Positions 1-8,033 are shown, counted from the stretch's first letter. The stretch: 24,362 bases of DNA from an uncultured Bacilli bacterium (GCA_947626215.1 CANQRJ010000007.1:1-24362); one strand, 5' to 3'. Numbers and translations: made by a program. The notes: generated by a model not told the origin, from the letters alone.

Positions 1-875
1 CCCACGGCTTCATTTTGAGCCACTTTACTTCCAATATCGAATCCTCTTTCTTCTTGATAGGTATAGTGTTCTTGAGCTCTTTTGGTTGCTTCTGCTGCAG
101 AAGATATGACTACTCCTTTTGCTTTTGTTTCTTCTTCAATTAATTTAAATTTTTGACTTAGTTCTTTTTCTGCAAGTCCCACTGATTGATTGAAATATAA
201 TTCTTTAAATCTTAAGTATTGTTTATCTTCCTCTGGTTTTGCAATGGTTGTCACTAAAAACTTCGTTAAACGAATTCCAAAATCATCAAATTCTTCTTGT
301 AATTTTTCTTTTAATTCTTCACTAAAATGTTCTAATTGTTGATCAATTTCAAAAATACTAATTTTTTCTTCTGTTATAATTTTAGCAATATAAGTTTTTA
401 CTTTCACTAAGATAAAAGAACGAAAAAAATCATCTAAATTCGTTTCATTAAAATTACTTTTAATACCTACTAATTTTAATAAAAATTTTCTAGAATCTTC
501 AATTTGAAAACGAATTTCTCCACAAGCCCCGATTTGAATTGGAAATTGATACTTTGGTTCTAAAAATTCAATTTTACTACTGGTTCCCCATTTTGAATTT
601 TGTTCTGTTTTATTGATAAAATAAACTTCACATTGAAATGGACTTTTTCCTCCTGTAGGAATTTCTAAGAATACTCTTAATAAAGGAATATTATCTGTAG
701 TTAAGGTATATCTTCCAGGTCCAAATAAATCTAAAGCCTTTCCATCTTTAAAAAATAAAGCCTCTTGTCCTTCATGCACAATCAGTTGAGAACTTGTATT
801 AAAACGATTTTTAGGATATTTTGAAATTAAATTTGTATCCTCTTTTTCTTTTTTTATGATTTCAAATAATGCCAT
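1..875 (-). CDS. SPFH-domain protein, YdjI / 'virion core protein' type (3' end outside window)
   Basis: This is a partial gene; about 291 codons are visible and the C-terminus runs off the left edge. The N-terminus begins MALFEIIKKEKED and carries family hallmarks: SQLIVHEGQEALFF, LFGPGRYTL, NIPLLR, PTGG.SPFQCEVYFINK and IGACGEIRFQIEDSRKFLLKLVG. These match the YdjI-like SPFH family (the B. subtilis ydjGHI neighbourhood), whose members form membrane-associated assemblies; many end in a zinc ribbon that would lie beyond this window. The ATG at 875 is preceded by a good AAGGAAAG ribosome-binding site. It starts only 15 nt after the stop of the TIR gene and has no promoter of its own, so it is almost certainly co-transcribed with it. 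That pairing suggests a membrane-linked partner or scaffold for the TIR protein; this role is inferred. Confidence 0.88.
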   Translation of the reverse strand, partial: MALFEIIKKEKEDTNLISKYPKNRFNTSSQLIVHEGQEALFFKDGKALDLFGPGRYTLTTDNIPLLRVFLEIPTGGKSPFQCEVYFINKTEQNSKWGTSSKIEFLEPKYQFPIQIGACGEIRFQIEDSRKFLLKLVGIKSNFNETNLDDFFRSFILVKVKTYIAKIITEEKISIFEIDQQLEHFSEELKEKLQEEFDDFGIRLTKFLVTTIAKPEEDKQYLRFKELYFNQSVGLAEKELSQKFKLIEEETKAKGVVISSAAEATKRAQEHYTYQEERGFDIGSKVAQNEAV

Positions 876-890
876 ATTCTTTCCTTCTTT

Positions 891-2714
891 CTACTTTTTT
901 GGCAAAAATTCAATGTATTTATCGGTATCATCTCCTTCACAGACATAACCTGTTATACCTAATGCCGTTTCAATTTTATACCATGTATAACCATAGGAAG
1001 TTTCTTTATCTAATACGGTATAAATTTCATCTTTATATACATTTCCGATGCGGTCACTTTGAAAACTAGCATCTTCTCTAATATTGATATATTCATTTAA
1101 AATTAAGATTTGATCTACAGAAGTATCTCTAAAATTTTCTTGAGGTGGAATAGGTTCAAAGGAATACCAGAATACGAAAAGGAATAAAAGAGCTACGACT
1201 CCATAAAATACTGGATGCACGATAAAAAACTTGTTTTCTTTAAAGTTTTCTGTTATTTTTTTATTGTTTTCTAATTTTTCTTCTTGCTCTTCTTTGGATA
1301 ACATTAAGGTACTTTGAGTAATTCGCCACTTTGTATTCCAAATAAATAAAAGCCCCATCAAAAGAAAATATATATAAAAGTATGGAGTTGGTCTATACCC
1401 TGCACCGCCAACTATAATAAGGAAAATGCTTTCCATTACAAGATTAAATAAATACATGAATTTAGAAAACACATGGGTTTTACGATTTATAAATCCTAAG
1501 AAATAGGCAATCAATGTGATTAAACAAACTAAAAAATGAAAAGGAACATAATCATATAAAAAAGTATTATTTACAAGAGCATAAGGTCCATCCATACCAT
1601 TGAGAACATGTAATTCTGTAGCAGATGCTAAAAACCATATAGCAACGAAAAATGAGATTGCAAAAGTACTTATGATAAAGAAAACACTTGGTTTTTCTTT
1701 TAATACAACTGTTTCATAAAGTTTTTCATTCAAAATTTTTTGTTGTTGTTTTTCTTCTTCTAACATTTCTTTAAACTTTTGAAACATCTCTTCATTCATT
1801 TCTACGTTATTTTTCTTAGCAGAAATATCTAATATTTTTTTAATACCACGTACTAAATCTTGCATGGCTCCTACTTTATCCATATTTTGTGCTTGAAGAG
1901 TTGAAAAACTTTCTGGTAATTTATAGGCATCCATTCCACTGTAAACTGGAATTAAAGTTTTAGAACGGTCTTTCTTCATGAATTCTAAATAACGACTCCA
2001 TTCATTTTTTACCCAAACGGATTCTAAGTTTTCTGTGTTTGTTCCTACCACAAGCATCACTTTCGCACTCATTAAAGCAGAAAAGATATAAGGCTCAAAC
2101 TCTGTTCCTAATTTATCTTCTAATGTAATTCTTGAAAAAAATACTTTATATCCTTCTTTTGTTAATGCATCGTAGATATCTTCGGCTATCACGCTATCTT
2201 TGGTACGATCTCCTTTTTCATCCGTTTCTTTATAACAAATAAAAATATCGTAAGGCTCTTCTTTATTAGATATTTCTAATATTCCTTTTTGAATCTCATT
2301 AATTTTTTGAGCTTCTTCTTTATATAATTCTAAAGCCTCTCCATAAGATTCTTTTAATATCGATTTGTAATCATTATCTTCCAAAATGGAACTGATGATG
2401 GTTCTATGACAAGTAGGAACTTTCTTTTTCGTTTTTGGATCATCGACATATTCTACTCCGTATTTACATAATACAAGTCCCCAATGGGCTTCTGTTTGTT
2501 TATTATCCATTTCTAAAATGGTCTCATAGACTCCATATGCTTTATCAAATTCATTATTTAATCTTAAATCATTCGCACGATTATATAAATTTACAATTCT
2601 TTCATCATTTAAATTGGGTAATGTCATAACACTTTTGCAATAGAGACATTTTCCAGTAAGAGTATTTTCTATAGGCTCGATATCTCCACCACACATTTTA
2701 CATTTAAATACCAT
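891..2714 (-). CDS. Membrane TIR-domain protein with zinc ribbon and extracellular SH3 domain
   Basis: A 607-residue multidomain protein. Residues 5-26 form a CxxC...CxxC zinc ribbon (C5, C8, C23, C26). Residues about 36-150 are helical and TPR-like. Residues about 154-295 are a TIR domain (YDIFICYKETD, VFFSRITLED, LGTEFEPYIFSAL, WVKNEWSRY). E207 in FEPYI aligns with the catalytic Glu of NAD-cleaving TIRs such as SARM1 (my alignment by eye). Five hydrophobic segments follow (about 343-363, 390-409, 420-437, 444-461, 499-519), then a C-terminal SH3-like domain (about 536-602; YINIREDASFQSDRIG, GYTWYKIE, GYV). An odd number of membrane spans places the TIR inside and the SH3 outside. The ATG at 2714 has AGGAG 10-11 nt upstream. 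The zinc ribbon-TIR N-terminus is common in gut Firmicutes. The outside SH3 suggests a cell-wall-sensing receptor, an inference. Confidence 0.88.
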   Translation of the reverse strand: MVFKCKMCGGDIEPIENTLTGKCLYCKSVMTLPNLNDERIVNLYNRANDLRLNNEFDKAYGVYETILEMDNKQTEAHWGLVLCKYGVEYVDDPKTKKKVPTCHRTIISSILEDNDYKSILKESYGEALELYKEEAQKINEIQKGILEISNKEEPYDIFICYKETDEKGDRTKDSVIAEDIYDALTKEGYKVFFSRITLEDKLGTEFEPYIFSALMSAKVMLVVGTNTENLESVWVKNEWSRYLEFMKKDRSKTLIPVYSGMDAYKLPESFSTLQAQNMDKVGAMQDLVRGIKKILDISAKKNNVEMNEEMFQKFKEMLEEEKQQQKILNEKLYETVVLKEKPSVFFIISTFAISFFVAIWFLASATELHVLNGMDGPYALVNNTFLYDYVPFHFLVCLITLIAYFLGFINRKTHVFSKFMYLFNLVMESIFLIIVGGAGYRPTPYFYIYFLLMGLLFIWNTKWRITQSTLMLSKEEQEEKLENNKKITENFKENKFFIVHPVFYGVVALLFLFVFWYSFEPIPPQENFRDTSVDQILILNEYINIREDASFQSDRIGNVYKDEIYTVLDKETSYGYTWYKIETALGITGYVCEGDDTDKYIEFLPKK

Positions 2715-2747
2715 GTAACTACAACTCCTAACAATTTACTTAAAATA

Positions 2748-2776
2748 ATTATAACGAGTTTTAAAATGTTAGTCAA
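2748..2776 (-). promoter_or_regulatory. Sigma-A-type promoter of the TIR-SPFH operon
   Basis: Read on the minus strand: -35 TTGACT (2776-2771), a 17-nt spacer, and a perfect -10 TATAAT (2753-2748). The start of transcription would fall about 25-30 nt before the ribosome-binding site of the TIR gene. The -35 box directly abuts the terminator of the upstream RloB gene. Confidence 0.85.
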
Positions 2777-2778
2777 TT

Positions 2779-2807
2779 AAAAAAATAGCCTTATCAAAAG
2801 ACTATTT
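2779..2807 (-). terminator. Intrinsic terminator of the RloA-RloB unit
   Basis: On the minus strand, AAATAG and CTATTT arms (2783-2788 with 2802-2807), an A/C mismatch, then CTT/AAG pairs form a hairpin followed by a run of seven U (A-run 2779-2785). It is a diverged copy of the terminators at 4845-4871 and 6224-6252. Confidence 0.75.
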
Positions 2808-2835
2808 CGTTTCATTTCAATAATTCAATGAAAGA

Positions 2836-3528
2836 TTATTTTAATTCTTCTACTCTTAATTTAATTTCTTCAAATAGTTGATAAACCATCGTGCAACTTT
2901 TAGATAATGAAGGTGGTAAATTCTTACATTCTGAATGTCTTCTTTTGGCAAACTTTATTGCATTTTCTAAAGATCCTGTTTTATATAATTTTTCAAAAAT
3001 ATTTTCATCATTTTTCTTATAATGTTCCATAATTCCATTTTTTTTAAAATAATCATTTAATTTTAAAATATATTCTTTTCTATCAATGACTGAATCGATA
3101 TAATAAAAATGCAATAAAAACCAATATTCTATTGCTTCATTTGACCATAAAGGAACATAACCTCTTTGATAACAAAGATTTACTGCTTCATCAAATTTTT
3201 TATCTTCAAAACTATCTTTATCAAAAACTACAAATACTTTTCCATATGGAATAACACCATTCAAATAAGAATCTAATTTATTTAATAAATCTTCCGTTTT
3301 TTCTACTAAAGATATGGTATTCATTCCAAAACCAATGATTTTAACTTTTAGTTCATATTTTGGATCTATATTAGAGTTTACAAAATGAATTGCTTTTTTA
3401 AAATAATTGACTTCTGTTTTTTCTCCTTCACAAGCAATTAACCAATAATTTGATTTTTGTTTTCTTACATTTATTTTTCTTTCTTCCCTCTCTACTCTTC
3501 TTTTTTTAAAAATTTTATCATTACTCAT
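2836..3528 (-). CDS. rloB: RloB family protein (TOPRIM-like putative nuclease)
   Basis: A 230-residue soluble protein of the RloB family, the usual partner of RloA-type ATPases. Visible motifs: ACEGEKTEVNYF (E34, G35, E39) near the start, VVFDKDSF (D103, D105), and SNEAIEYWFLLHF (129-141). This Glu...DxD layout is the TOPRIM-like acidic site seen in OLD/RloB-type nucleases. The family is known from restriction-modification loci, and RloA/RloB-like pairs resemble lactococcal AbiL (family-level recollection, not computed). The basic N-terminus (KKRRVEREERK) could bind nucleic acid. The ATG at 3528 follows the RloA stop by 14 nt with AGGTG overlapping that stop, so the two genes form one operon closed by the terminator at 2779-2807. 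Catalysis here is inferred. Confidence 0.88.
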   Translation of the reverse strand: MSNDKIFKKRRVEREERKINVRKQKSNYWLIACEGEKTEVNYFKKAIHFVNSNIDPKYELKVKIIGFGMNTISLVEKTEDLLNKLDSYLNGVIPYGKVFVVFDKDSFEDKKFDEAVNLCYQRGYVPLWSNEAIEYWFLLHFYYIDSVIDRKEYILKLNDYFKKNGIMEHYKKNDENIFEKLYKTGSLENAIKFAKRRHSECKNLPPSLSKSCTMVYQLFEEIKLRVEELK

Positions 3529-3542
3529 TGTTAATTAAACAC

Positions 3543-4742
3543 CTACTTATCTTGAAAAGGAATAGCTCCAAATTGTCCTGTTAAATATTTTTTTTCATAA
3601 TCTGCATCTACTCTTAAATTTTTAAATTCTGATAATGAATATAAATTTGATTTTCCTTGCTTGTTTTTTTCAACTAAATAGATTTCATCTCTTCTTAAAG
3701 TTTCACTGTTCAAAAGAAATGTAGAATGAGTAGTAAATATTAATTGAGCGTTTTTCTTATTTATTTTTTTATCTTGATACATCAATACAATTTTTCGAAA
3801 TAATAAAGGATGTAGTTGAACGTCTAATTCATCAATACACATTACTCCACCATTTTCTAAATTATATAAAATATTGGGTAAAATATTAAATATTTTAATT
3901 GTTCCTTCAGATTCTTGCTCTAATGGAATTAAGACTGTAGAATCTTCGTTATCTATATTTTGATGTTTTCCATAAATTAAATAATAATTTTTATTGTTTT
4001 CATCTTCTTGCTTTTTTATTTCTATTCCATTTAAAGAAGGATCAAATTCATTTAATATTTTTCGAAATTTTTGATATAAAACACCATTTTGATTTAAAAT
4101 ATTTATACTTCTATTTCGATTAAAGTACCTTTCTATTTTTACACTACAATTAGATATATAGTCATAGATATTTCTAAAAATTCCATCTTCTTCTTTTAAA
4201 GCAATACTACTTAAAATAAAAAGTTTTTTTTCATTTACATTTTTAAAAAGTTCCCAAATTTTTTGATATTTTTGAAAAAAAGAACCAAAAGTTACTTCAT
4301 CACGAAATCTTTCAAATACAATTTTTTGAGAAGCTTTTGTTTTGAAAGAGAATTTCTTTTGATATAACCATTCTTCTTCAATTGATTCTTCATTAATAGA
4401 AAATCCATAACGATATTCATAATCGTTTATACATAAAGATATTTCAAATTCACTATTTTCTTTCAAAGTTTTTTTACTAAAAGCATATGGTTTAGTCGGA
4501 AATAACTCATTTACGTCCATTTTATAAGAATTACGAATGAAATAAAACATATCATTTAATGCCTCAAGAATACTTGTTTTTCCTGAAGCATTTGCTCCAT
4601 GAATAGCAAGAATAGGTAAAACATGATAACCATTTTTTTCAAAAGTTGTCTCAATATGTCTTTTCTCTTGAGTTGCAACAAAATCCAAAACATTTTCATC
4701 ATAAAAAGATTTAAAATTTTTTACTTTAAATTGTAATAACAT
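3543..4742 (-). CDS. rloA: RloA-like AAA15/ABC-type ATPase
   Basis: A 399-residue SMC/ABC-like ATPase of the AAA15 family. It has a Walker A HGANASGKTS (48-57), an ABC-signature-like region QESEGT (276-281), Walker B VMCIDELD (300-307; D304, E305) and a switch histidine in FTTHS (H339). The C-terminus YLTGQFGAIPF is typical of RloA-type proteins. The family senses or binds DNA or phage products and licenses a partner nuclease, here RloB directly downstream. The ATG at 4742 is preceded by AGAGGTGA and by a strong promoter at 4767-4795. It is a cytoplasmic protein with no membrane segment. A housekeeping role cannot be excluded, but the pairing with RloB makes an antiphage role the best reading. 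Confidence 0.88.
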   Translation of the reverse strand: MLLQFKVKNFKSFYDENVLDFVATQEKRHIETTFEKNGYHVLPILAIHGANASGKTSILEALNDMFYFIRNSYKMDVNELFPTKPYAFSKKTLKENSEFEISLCINDYEYRYGFSINEESIEEEWLYQKKFSFKTKASQKIVFERFRDEVTFGSFFQKYQKIWELFKNVNEKKLFILSSIALKEEDGIFRNIYDYISNCSVKIERYFNRNRSINILNQNGVLYQKFRKILNEFDPSLNGIEIKKQEDENNKNYYLIYGKHQNIDNEDSTVLIPLEQESEGTIKIFNILPNILYNLENGGVMCIDELDVQLHPLLFRKIVLMYQDKKINKKNAQLIFTTHSTFLLNSETLRRDEIYLVEKNKQGKSNLYSLSEFKNLRVDADYEKKYLTGQFGAIPFQDK

Positions 4743-4766
4743 TTTAAATCACCTCTTTCAGTTAAT

Positions 4767-4795
4767 ATTATATTCATTTTTCTAAAAAAATGCAA
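4767..4795 (-). promoter_or_regulatory. Promoter of the RloA-RloB operon
   Basis: On the minus strand, TTGCAT (4795-4790), a 17-nt spacer, and a perfect TATAAT (4772-4767), followed by AGAGGTGA and the ATG at 4742. Confidence 0.85.
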
Positions 4796-4844
4796 CTTCT
4801 AAGAGAAATTTTCTCCTAAAAATATGTTTTTTGTTTTAAAATTT

Positions 4845-4871
4845 AAAAAAATAGTCTCATCAAAGACTATT
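4845..4871 (-). terminator. Intrinsic terminator of the second RloA-like gene
   Basis: Perfect 8-bp arms AATAGTCT (4850-4857) and AGACTATT (4864-4871) with a 6-nt loop, followed on the minus strand by seven U. It is identical over its whole hairpin and U-run to the copy at 6224-6252. Confidence 0.85.
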
Positions 4872-4904
4872 AAGGAAATTTAATAATATTTCTTCATTTT
4901 ATTC

Positions 4905-6044
4905 TCATTTCATTAATTCCTTTTTAAAATTCATTAAGGCATCATAACTTACATTTGTATTAAATTCATTTTGATAAAACTTATTGCTTTTAGATAATTC
5001 TGTTCTTAGTTTATAGTCTTTATGCATGTTTTCTAAAATAATTGCTTTATCATATTTACTAATATAAATATTATCGCTTCTATTAAATATATCTAAAATT
5101 TCACAGTAATGGGTTGTAAAAATTAATGTAGCATGATTTTTATTTACTGATTTGTCTTTATATAAATTTACCAAATTTTCTACTAATGTTTTATGAAAAT
5201 GATTCTCAATTTCATCGATAATTAAATCGGATCCTGTCTTTAGAGAATATACTACAAAAGTATATAATCCAAAACCTTTTGTTGTTCCACTCGATAAAAT
5301 TTTATATAGTTCAGAATTAGAAACTTCTTTTGTTAAACCATCGGTATAAATAATTTTATATTTATTTTCATTTAGCATTTTGATATTTTCTAAATGTTCA
5401 TCAAACATTTTTAATAAAGAAGTAATAATAGTTAAATTTTCATTTAAAAGTTTATATACATTGAATGATTCGGCATAATATCGGTACATATAATCTTCAC
5501 TAGAACAATAGATACCTCTAGGTAAAATCCTTTTTAACAATAAGTATATAATAGAAGTATCTTCTGGTAATTTTATATCTAATGAAACTTCTTCAAATTT
5601 TTCATAATCAAATAATTCTTTTATATGAGATTTTTTGTATTCTCTTTTATATAATTTTTCATTTTTAAAAAATATAGAATTATTTTCTACAGAGTTTATA
5701 TTTTTATATAAATCTGTTAAATATCGATAAATAGCTCCTTCATGATAAAATGTAATATCTAGATTTATTGTTTTATCCATAAACTTAAAAACATTTATAG
5801 AATTCGTAATTCTATAATTTGAAAAAATGTCATATATTACGGATAATAGATCAACTGTCGTAGTTTTACCAGATGCATTTTTTCCAATTATCCCTATGGT
5901 ATTAAAAACGAATAAGTTATCATCAATTTCCTGTAATTCGAATTCTTTATCGGCAACTGTTTTATTTCCAATTGGAATAAAAGATATCGTAAAGTTATCT
6001 TCACATAACTTAAAATGATTTGCAGTGACTTTCAATAATTTCAT
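4905..6044 (-). CDS. Stand-alone RloA-like AAA15 ATPase
   Basis: A 379-residue ATPase related to the RloA-type protein next door but clearly diverged. Walker A is IIGKNASGKTTT (52-63), the signature region SSGTTKGFG (251-259), Walker B DLIIDEIEN (273-281; D277, E278), and the switch histidine sits in FTTHY (H312). There is no RloB, HNH or TOPRIM partner next to it: its unit begins at the promoter 6068-6076 and ends at the terminator 4845-4871. It may act alone, share the neighbouring RloB, or have lost its partner. The start is the ATG at 6044 with a weak AGGGA site. As seen in the sequence it is an intact ATPase; a defence role is inferred from family and location. Confidence 0.82.
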   Translation of the reverse strand: MKLLKVTANHFKLCEDNFTISFIPIGNKTVADKEFELQEIDDNLFVFNTIGIIGKNASGKTTTVDLLSVIYDIFSNYRITNSINVFKFMDKTINLDITFYHEGAIYRYLTDLYKNINSVENNSIFFKNEKLYKREYKKSHIKELFDYEKFEEVSLDIKLPEDTSIIYLLLKRILPRGIYCSSEDYMYRYYAESFNVYKLLNENLTIITSLLKMFDEHLENIKMLNENKYKIIYTDGLTKEVSNSELYKILSSGTTKGFGLYTFVVYSLKTGSDLIIDEIENHFHKTLVENLVNLYKDKSVNKNHATLIFTTHYCEILDIFNRSDNIYISKYDKAIILENMHKDYKLRTELSKSNKFYQNEFNTNVSYDALMNFKKELMK

Positions 6045-6067
6045 TTTTCCCTACTCTTTCTATTTTA

Positions 6068-6076
6068 ATTATATCA
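6068..6076 (-). promoter_or_regulatory. Extended -10 promoter for the second RloA-like gene
   Basis: On the minus strand TGATATAAT (6076-6068) is a perfect extended -10 element. No good -35 box lies 16-18 nt upstream, where the DNA is a T-run. It lies 24 nt before the ATG. Confidence 0.7.
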
Positions 6077-6223
6077 CAATTTTATTAAAAAAACATTTTT
6101 TTTGTTTTTTTAAATATTTTAAAGCTTATATTATCTTATTTTTTAATAAAAATCAAGCATTTCTATAATATTATATGTAAATTTGTTTTTAACATACAAT
6201 GAAATCAATTTCAATTAATATAT

Positions 6224-6252
6224 AAAAAAAATAGTCTCATCAAAGACTATTT
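6224..6252 (-). terminator. Intrinsic terminator of the surface-protein gene
   Basis: Perfect 9-bp arms AAATAGTCT (6229-6237) and AGACTATTT (6244-6252), a 6-nt loop, and eight U on the minus strand. The hairpin overlaps the stop codon of the surface-protein gene at 6251-6253. Confidence 0.88.
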
Positions 6253-7777
6253 AGTTTAATTTTCTATATAATGTAAGTCCAATGCATCCAGTAAGTCCTA
6301 TTATAAAGAAAGAAATCATCGTGTAAATAGAATCTACTGTTTGAGGTACTTCCTCATCTTTTTCTTTATCAGTTAAAATATAAGTACTAAAATGATTTGT
6401 TTCAAAGACTGCGTTTCCTTCTTCATCTAATGTAACAGGATGTTCTTCAATAGTTCCATCATCTTTTATATAATAAACGACTAAATTTTTATTTTTTAAA
6501 ACATCTTCTACAGGAAGAGATACCTCAAATGTTCCATTTTCTGATACTTTAATACTTTTTGCAAGTCCATCAGAATATAAGCTAATATCAAAGGCTTGGA
6601 AATTTTCTTTTTCAATAGACTCTTCTATTTCTTGATATTTTTCTGAACCATCTTTAATTTCTTCTACTTGTAATTTTGAATCTAATGAAATAGATCCATC
6701 ACTAGATTTTACATTCACTTTTGAATCATAATCTTTTTTATTAAATTCTGGTTTTTTACTTTTATTATTATCTATTTCTTTAGCTAGTATATACCAACCA
6801 ATATATTCTCCATTTTCTTCTAAAATATAAATGTTTCCATCTGTATCTTTTTTATCAATTTCTAATTCTTGTAATATGGTATCAACATTTTCATTTTGCA
6901 ATTCTTCTCCAGTAATTAATCTTACAGTAATTTTATTGTTTGGAATATAATCATCAATCACTTTTTTTGCTGCTGCAATATAAGATTCTGAATTATTGTT
7001 TGTATCACTTGGTATATATATGACTCTTCTTAATGTAATTGCAGTAACTCCTCCATATGCAAGTGGCATATTTTTGTAATAAAGGACCGTATAACCATTT
7101 CCATAGTTTGCCCATGGAGTATTTCCAGAAGGCCCAATAAACCTTAATTGATAGTTTCTTCCGTCTAATAAGTCATTTATTTCGGCAACATAATGGAGAC
7201 GCGCAAAATCACTAATATAATTATTTTTATAGATATTATAATCATAATTTAATACCGTAAGTCCATATGCAATATAATCATATTTATTTAATTTATATTT
7301 ATCACTTTTTTTAATTTGCAACATTAAATCCCTTGCATCACTCACTAAATAAGGATCTGGATCTGTATATTTGATTGTTACTTCTTTTGATGCTTCTATT
7401 TTATCCACTCCTAATCCAGGAAGTCCACTTTCCGTAGTATACTGTTCTTTCGTCACAACATTTACTGTACACTGAGTAGTTTCTGTACAACTTATAGATA
7501 AAGATTCTGCCCAAGTATCTTTAATATCTAATCCTATATTATTTGCATGTTCTTTAATTAAAAGAGACATGATCATATTTAAAACATCCTCTGGGCGCTC
7601 AGCACCGTCTGCCAAAGGCAAACTCGTTGTATCGGGTTTCACCCCTGTTATGTTAATGATTCCATTAGGTGCTAATTGGTTTAGAATTGCTTCGTAATCT
7701 TTTTTGGCATTTGTAGTGGCTATAAATCCAAAAAAAGAAAATGCAATAATAAACATTTTTAAAAAACTTTTTTTCAT
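6251..7777 (-). CDS. Secreted membrane/wall-anchored surface protein with degenerate sorting signal
   Basis: A 508-residue exported protein. The N-terminus is a signal peptide (KK, hydrophobic core 8-20, likely cleavage after TTNA at 24). The C-terminus has the layout of a sortase substrate: VPQTVD (477-482), a hydrophobic stretch (about 485-504), then a short basic tail YRKLN. The motif departs from LPXTG by V for L and V for G, so it may be served by a lineage-specific sortase or may simply be a membrane anchor. Residues 458-470 (FETNHFSTYILTD) are a pattern repeatedly seen near the C-terminus of Firmicutes surface proteins. The middle is not recognised; it holds two cysteines (97, 103) that could pair outside the cell. 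The ATG at 7777 has AGAGGT upstream and a perfect promoter. It is monocistronic. Confidence 0.8.
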   Translation of the reverse strand: MKKSFLKMFIIAFSFFGFIATTNAKKDYEAILNQLAPNGIINITGVKPDTTSLPLADGAERPEDVLNMIMSLLIKEHANNIGLDIKDTWAESLSISCTETTQCTVNVVTKEQYTTESGLPGLGVDKIEASKEVTIKYTDPDPYLVSDARDLMLQIKKSDKYKLNKYDYIAYGLTVLNYDYNIYKNNYISDFARLHYVAEINDLLDGRNYQLRFIGPSGNTPWANYGNGYTVLYYKNMPLAYGGVTAITLRRVIYIPSDTNNNSESYIAAAKKVIDDYIPNNKITVRLITGEELQNENVDTILQELEIDKKDTDGNIYILEENGEYIGWYILAKEIDNNKSKKPEFNKKDYDSKVNVKSSDGSISLDSKLQVEEIKDGSEKYQEIEESIEKENFQAFDISLYSDGLAKSIKVSENGTFEVSLPVEDVLKNKNLVVYYIKDDGTIEEHPVTLDEEGNAVFETNHFSTYILTDKEKDEEVPQTVDSIYTMISFFIIGLTGCIGLTLYRKLN

Positions 7778-7804
7778 AACACTAACCTCTTTCTCTTAAG
7801 ATAA

Positions 7805-7833
7805 ATTATACTCCAATCTATTTCGTTTGTAAA
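7805..7833 (-). promoter_or_regulatory. Promoter of the surface-protein gene
   Basis: On the minus strand TTTACA (7833-7828), a 17-nt spacer, and a perfect TATAAT (7810-7805), followed by AGAGGT and the ATG at 7777. Confidence 0.85.
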
Positions 7834-7857
7834 ATAAAATATTTAAGATGTTAAACG

Positions 7858-7917
7858 AAAAAAAGAACATAAGCTCTTTCTCTCCTCCGATATACTAAAT
7901 ATATCGGAATCAATTAC
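7858..7917 (-). ncRNA. Candidate ~60-nt small RNA or transcription-attenuating leader
   Basis: On the minus strand, downstream of a TGTTATAAT box (7932-7924), comes a perfect 9-bp hairpin (arms TCCGATATA, 7908-7900 and 7894-7886, 5-nt loop). A Shine-Dalgarno-like GGAGGAGAG begins inside the 3' arm. A second hairpin follows (7879-7873 with 7868-7862, one G-U pair, loop of 4) and ends in a run of eight U. That is promoter, structured body, purine-rich linker and intrinsic terminator in about 60 nt. It ends just before the promoter of the surface-protein gene, so it could be a free small RNA or an attenuated leader for that gene. No homology to a known RNA family is claimed. Confidence 0.4.
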
Positions 7918-7923
7918 ATATTG

Positions 7924-7932
7924 ATTATAACA
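7924..7932 (-). promoter_or_regulatory. Extended -10 element driving the candidate small RNA
   Basis: On the minus strand TGTTATAAT (7932-7924) is an extended -10 box with a perfect TATAAT. A convincing -35 was not found. Transcription would begin near 7917, right before the 9-bp hairpin. Confidence 0.4.
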
Positions 7933-8033
7933 ATAAAATTTACTTCTGCATATATAAATAATTTTCAGAATTTTAATATTTACTAAACATTTTCAATGTT
8001 TAAACAATTAATATATTCATTTTATTATATAAC

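Noticed and set aside
891..2714. Thoeris defence system
   Set aside because: There is no ThsA (SIR2/SLOG or Macro-type) gene, and the TIR protein is a multi-span membrane protein with SH3 and zinc ribbon, unlike ThsB.
7796..7870. A 24-codon minus-strand ORF (ATG at 7870) after GGAGGAGAG
   Set aside because: Spacing from the Shine-Dalgarno-like sequence is too long (about 13 nt), the composition is low-complexity, and it overlaps a terminator hairpin and the promoter of the surface-protein gene. It is kept only as part of the leader/small RNA idea.
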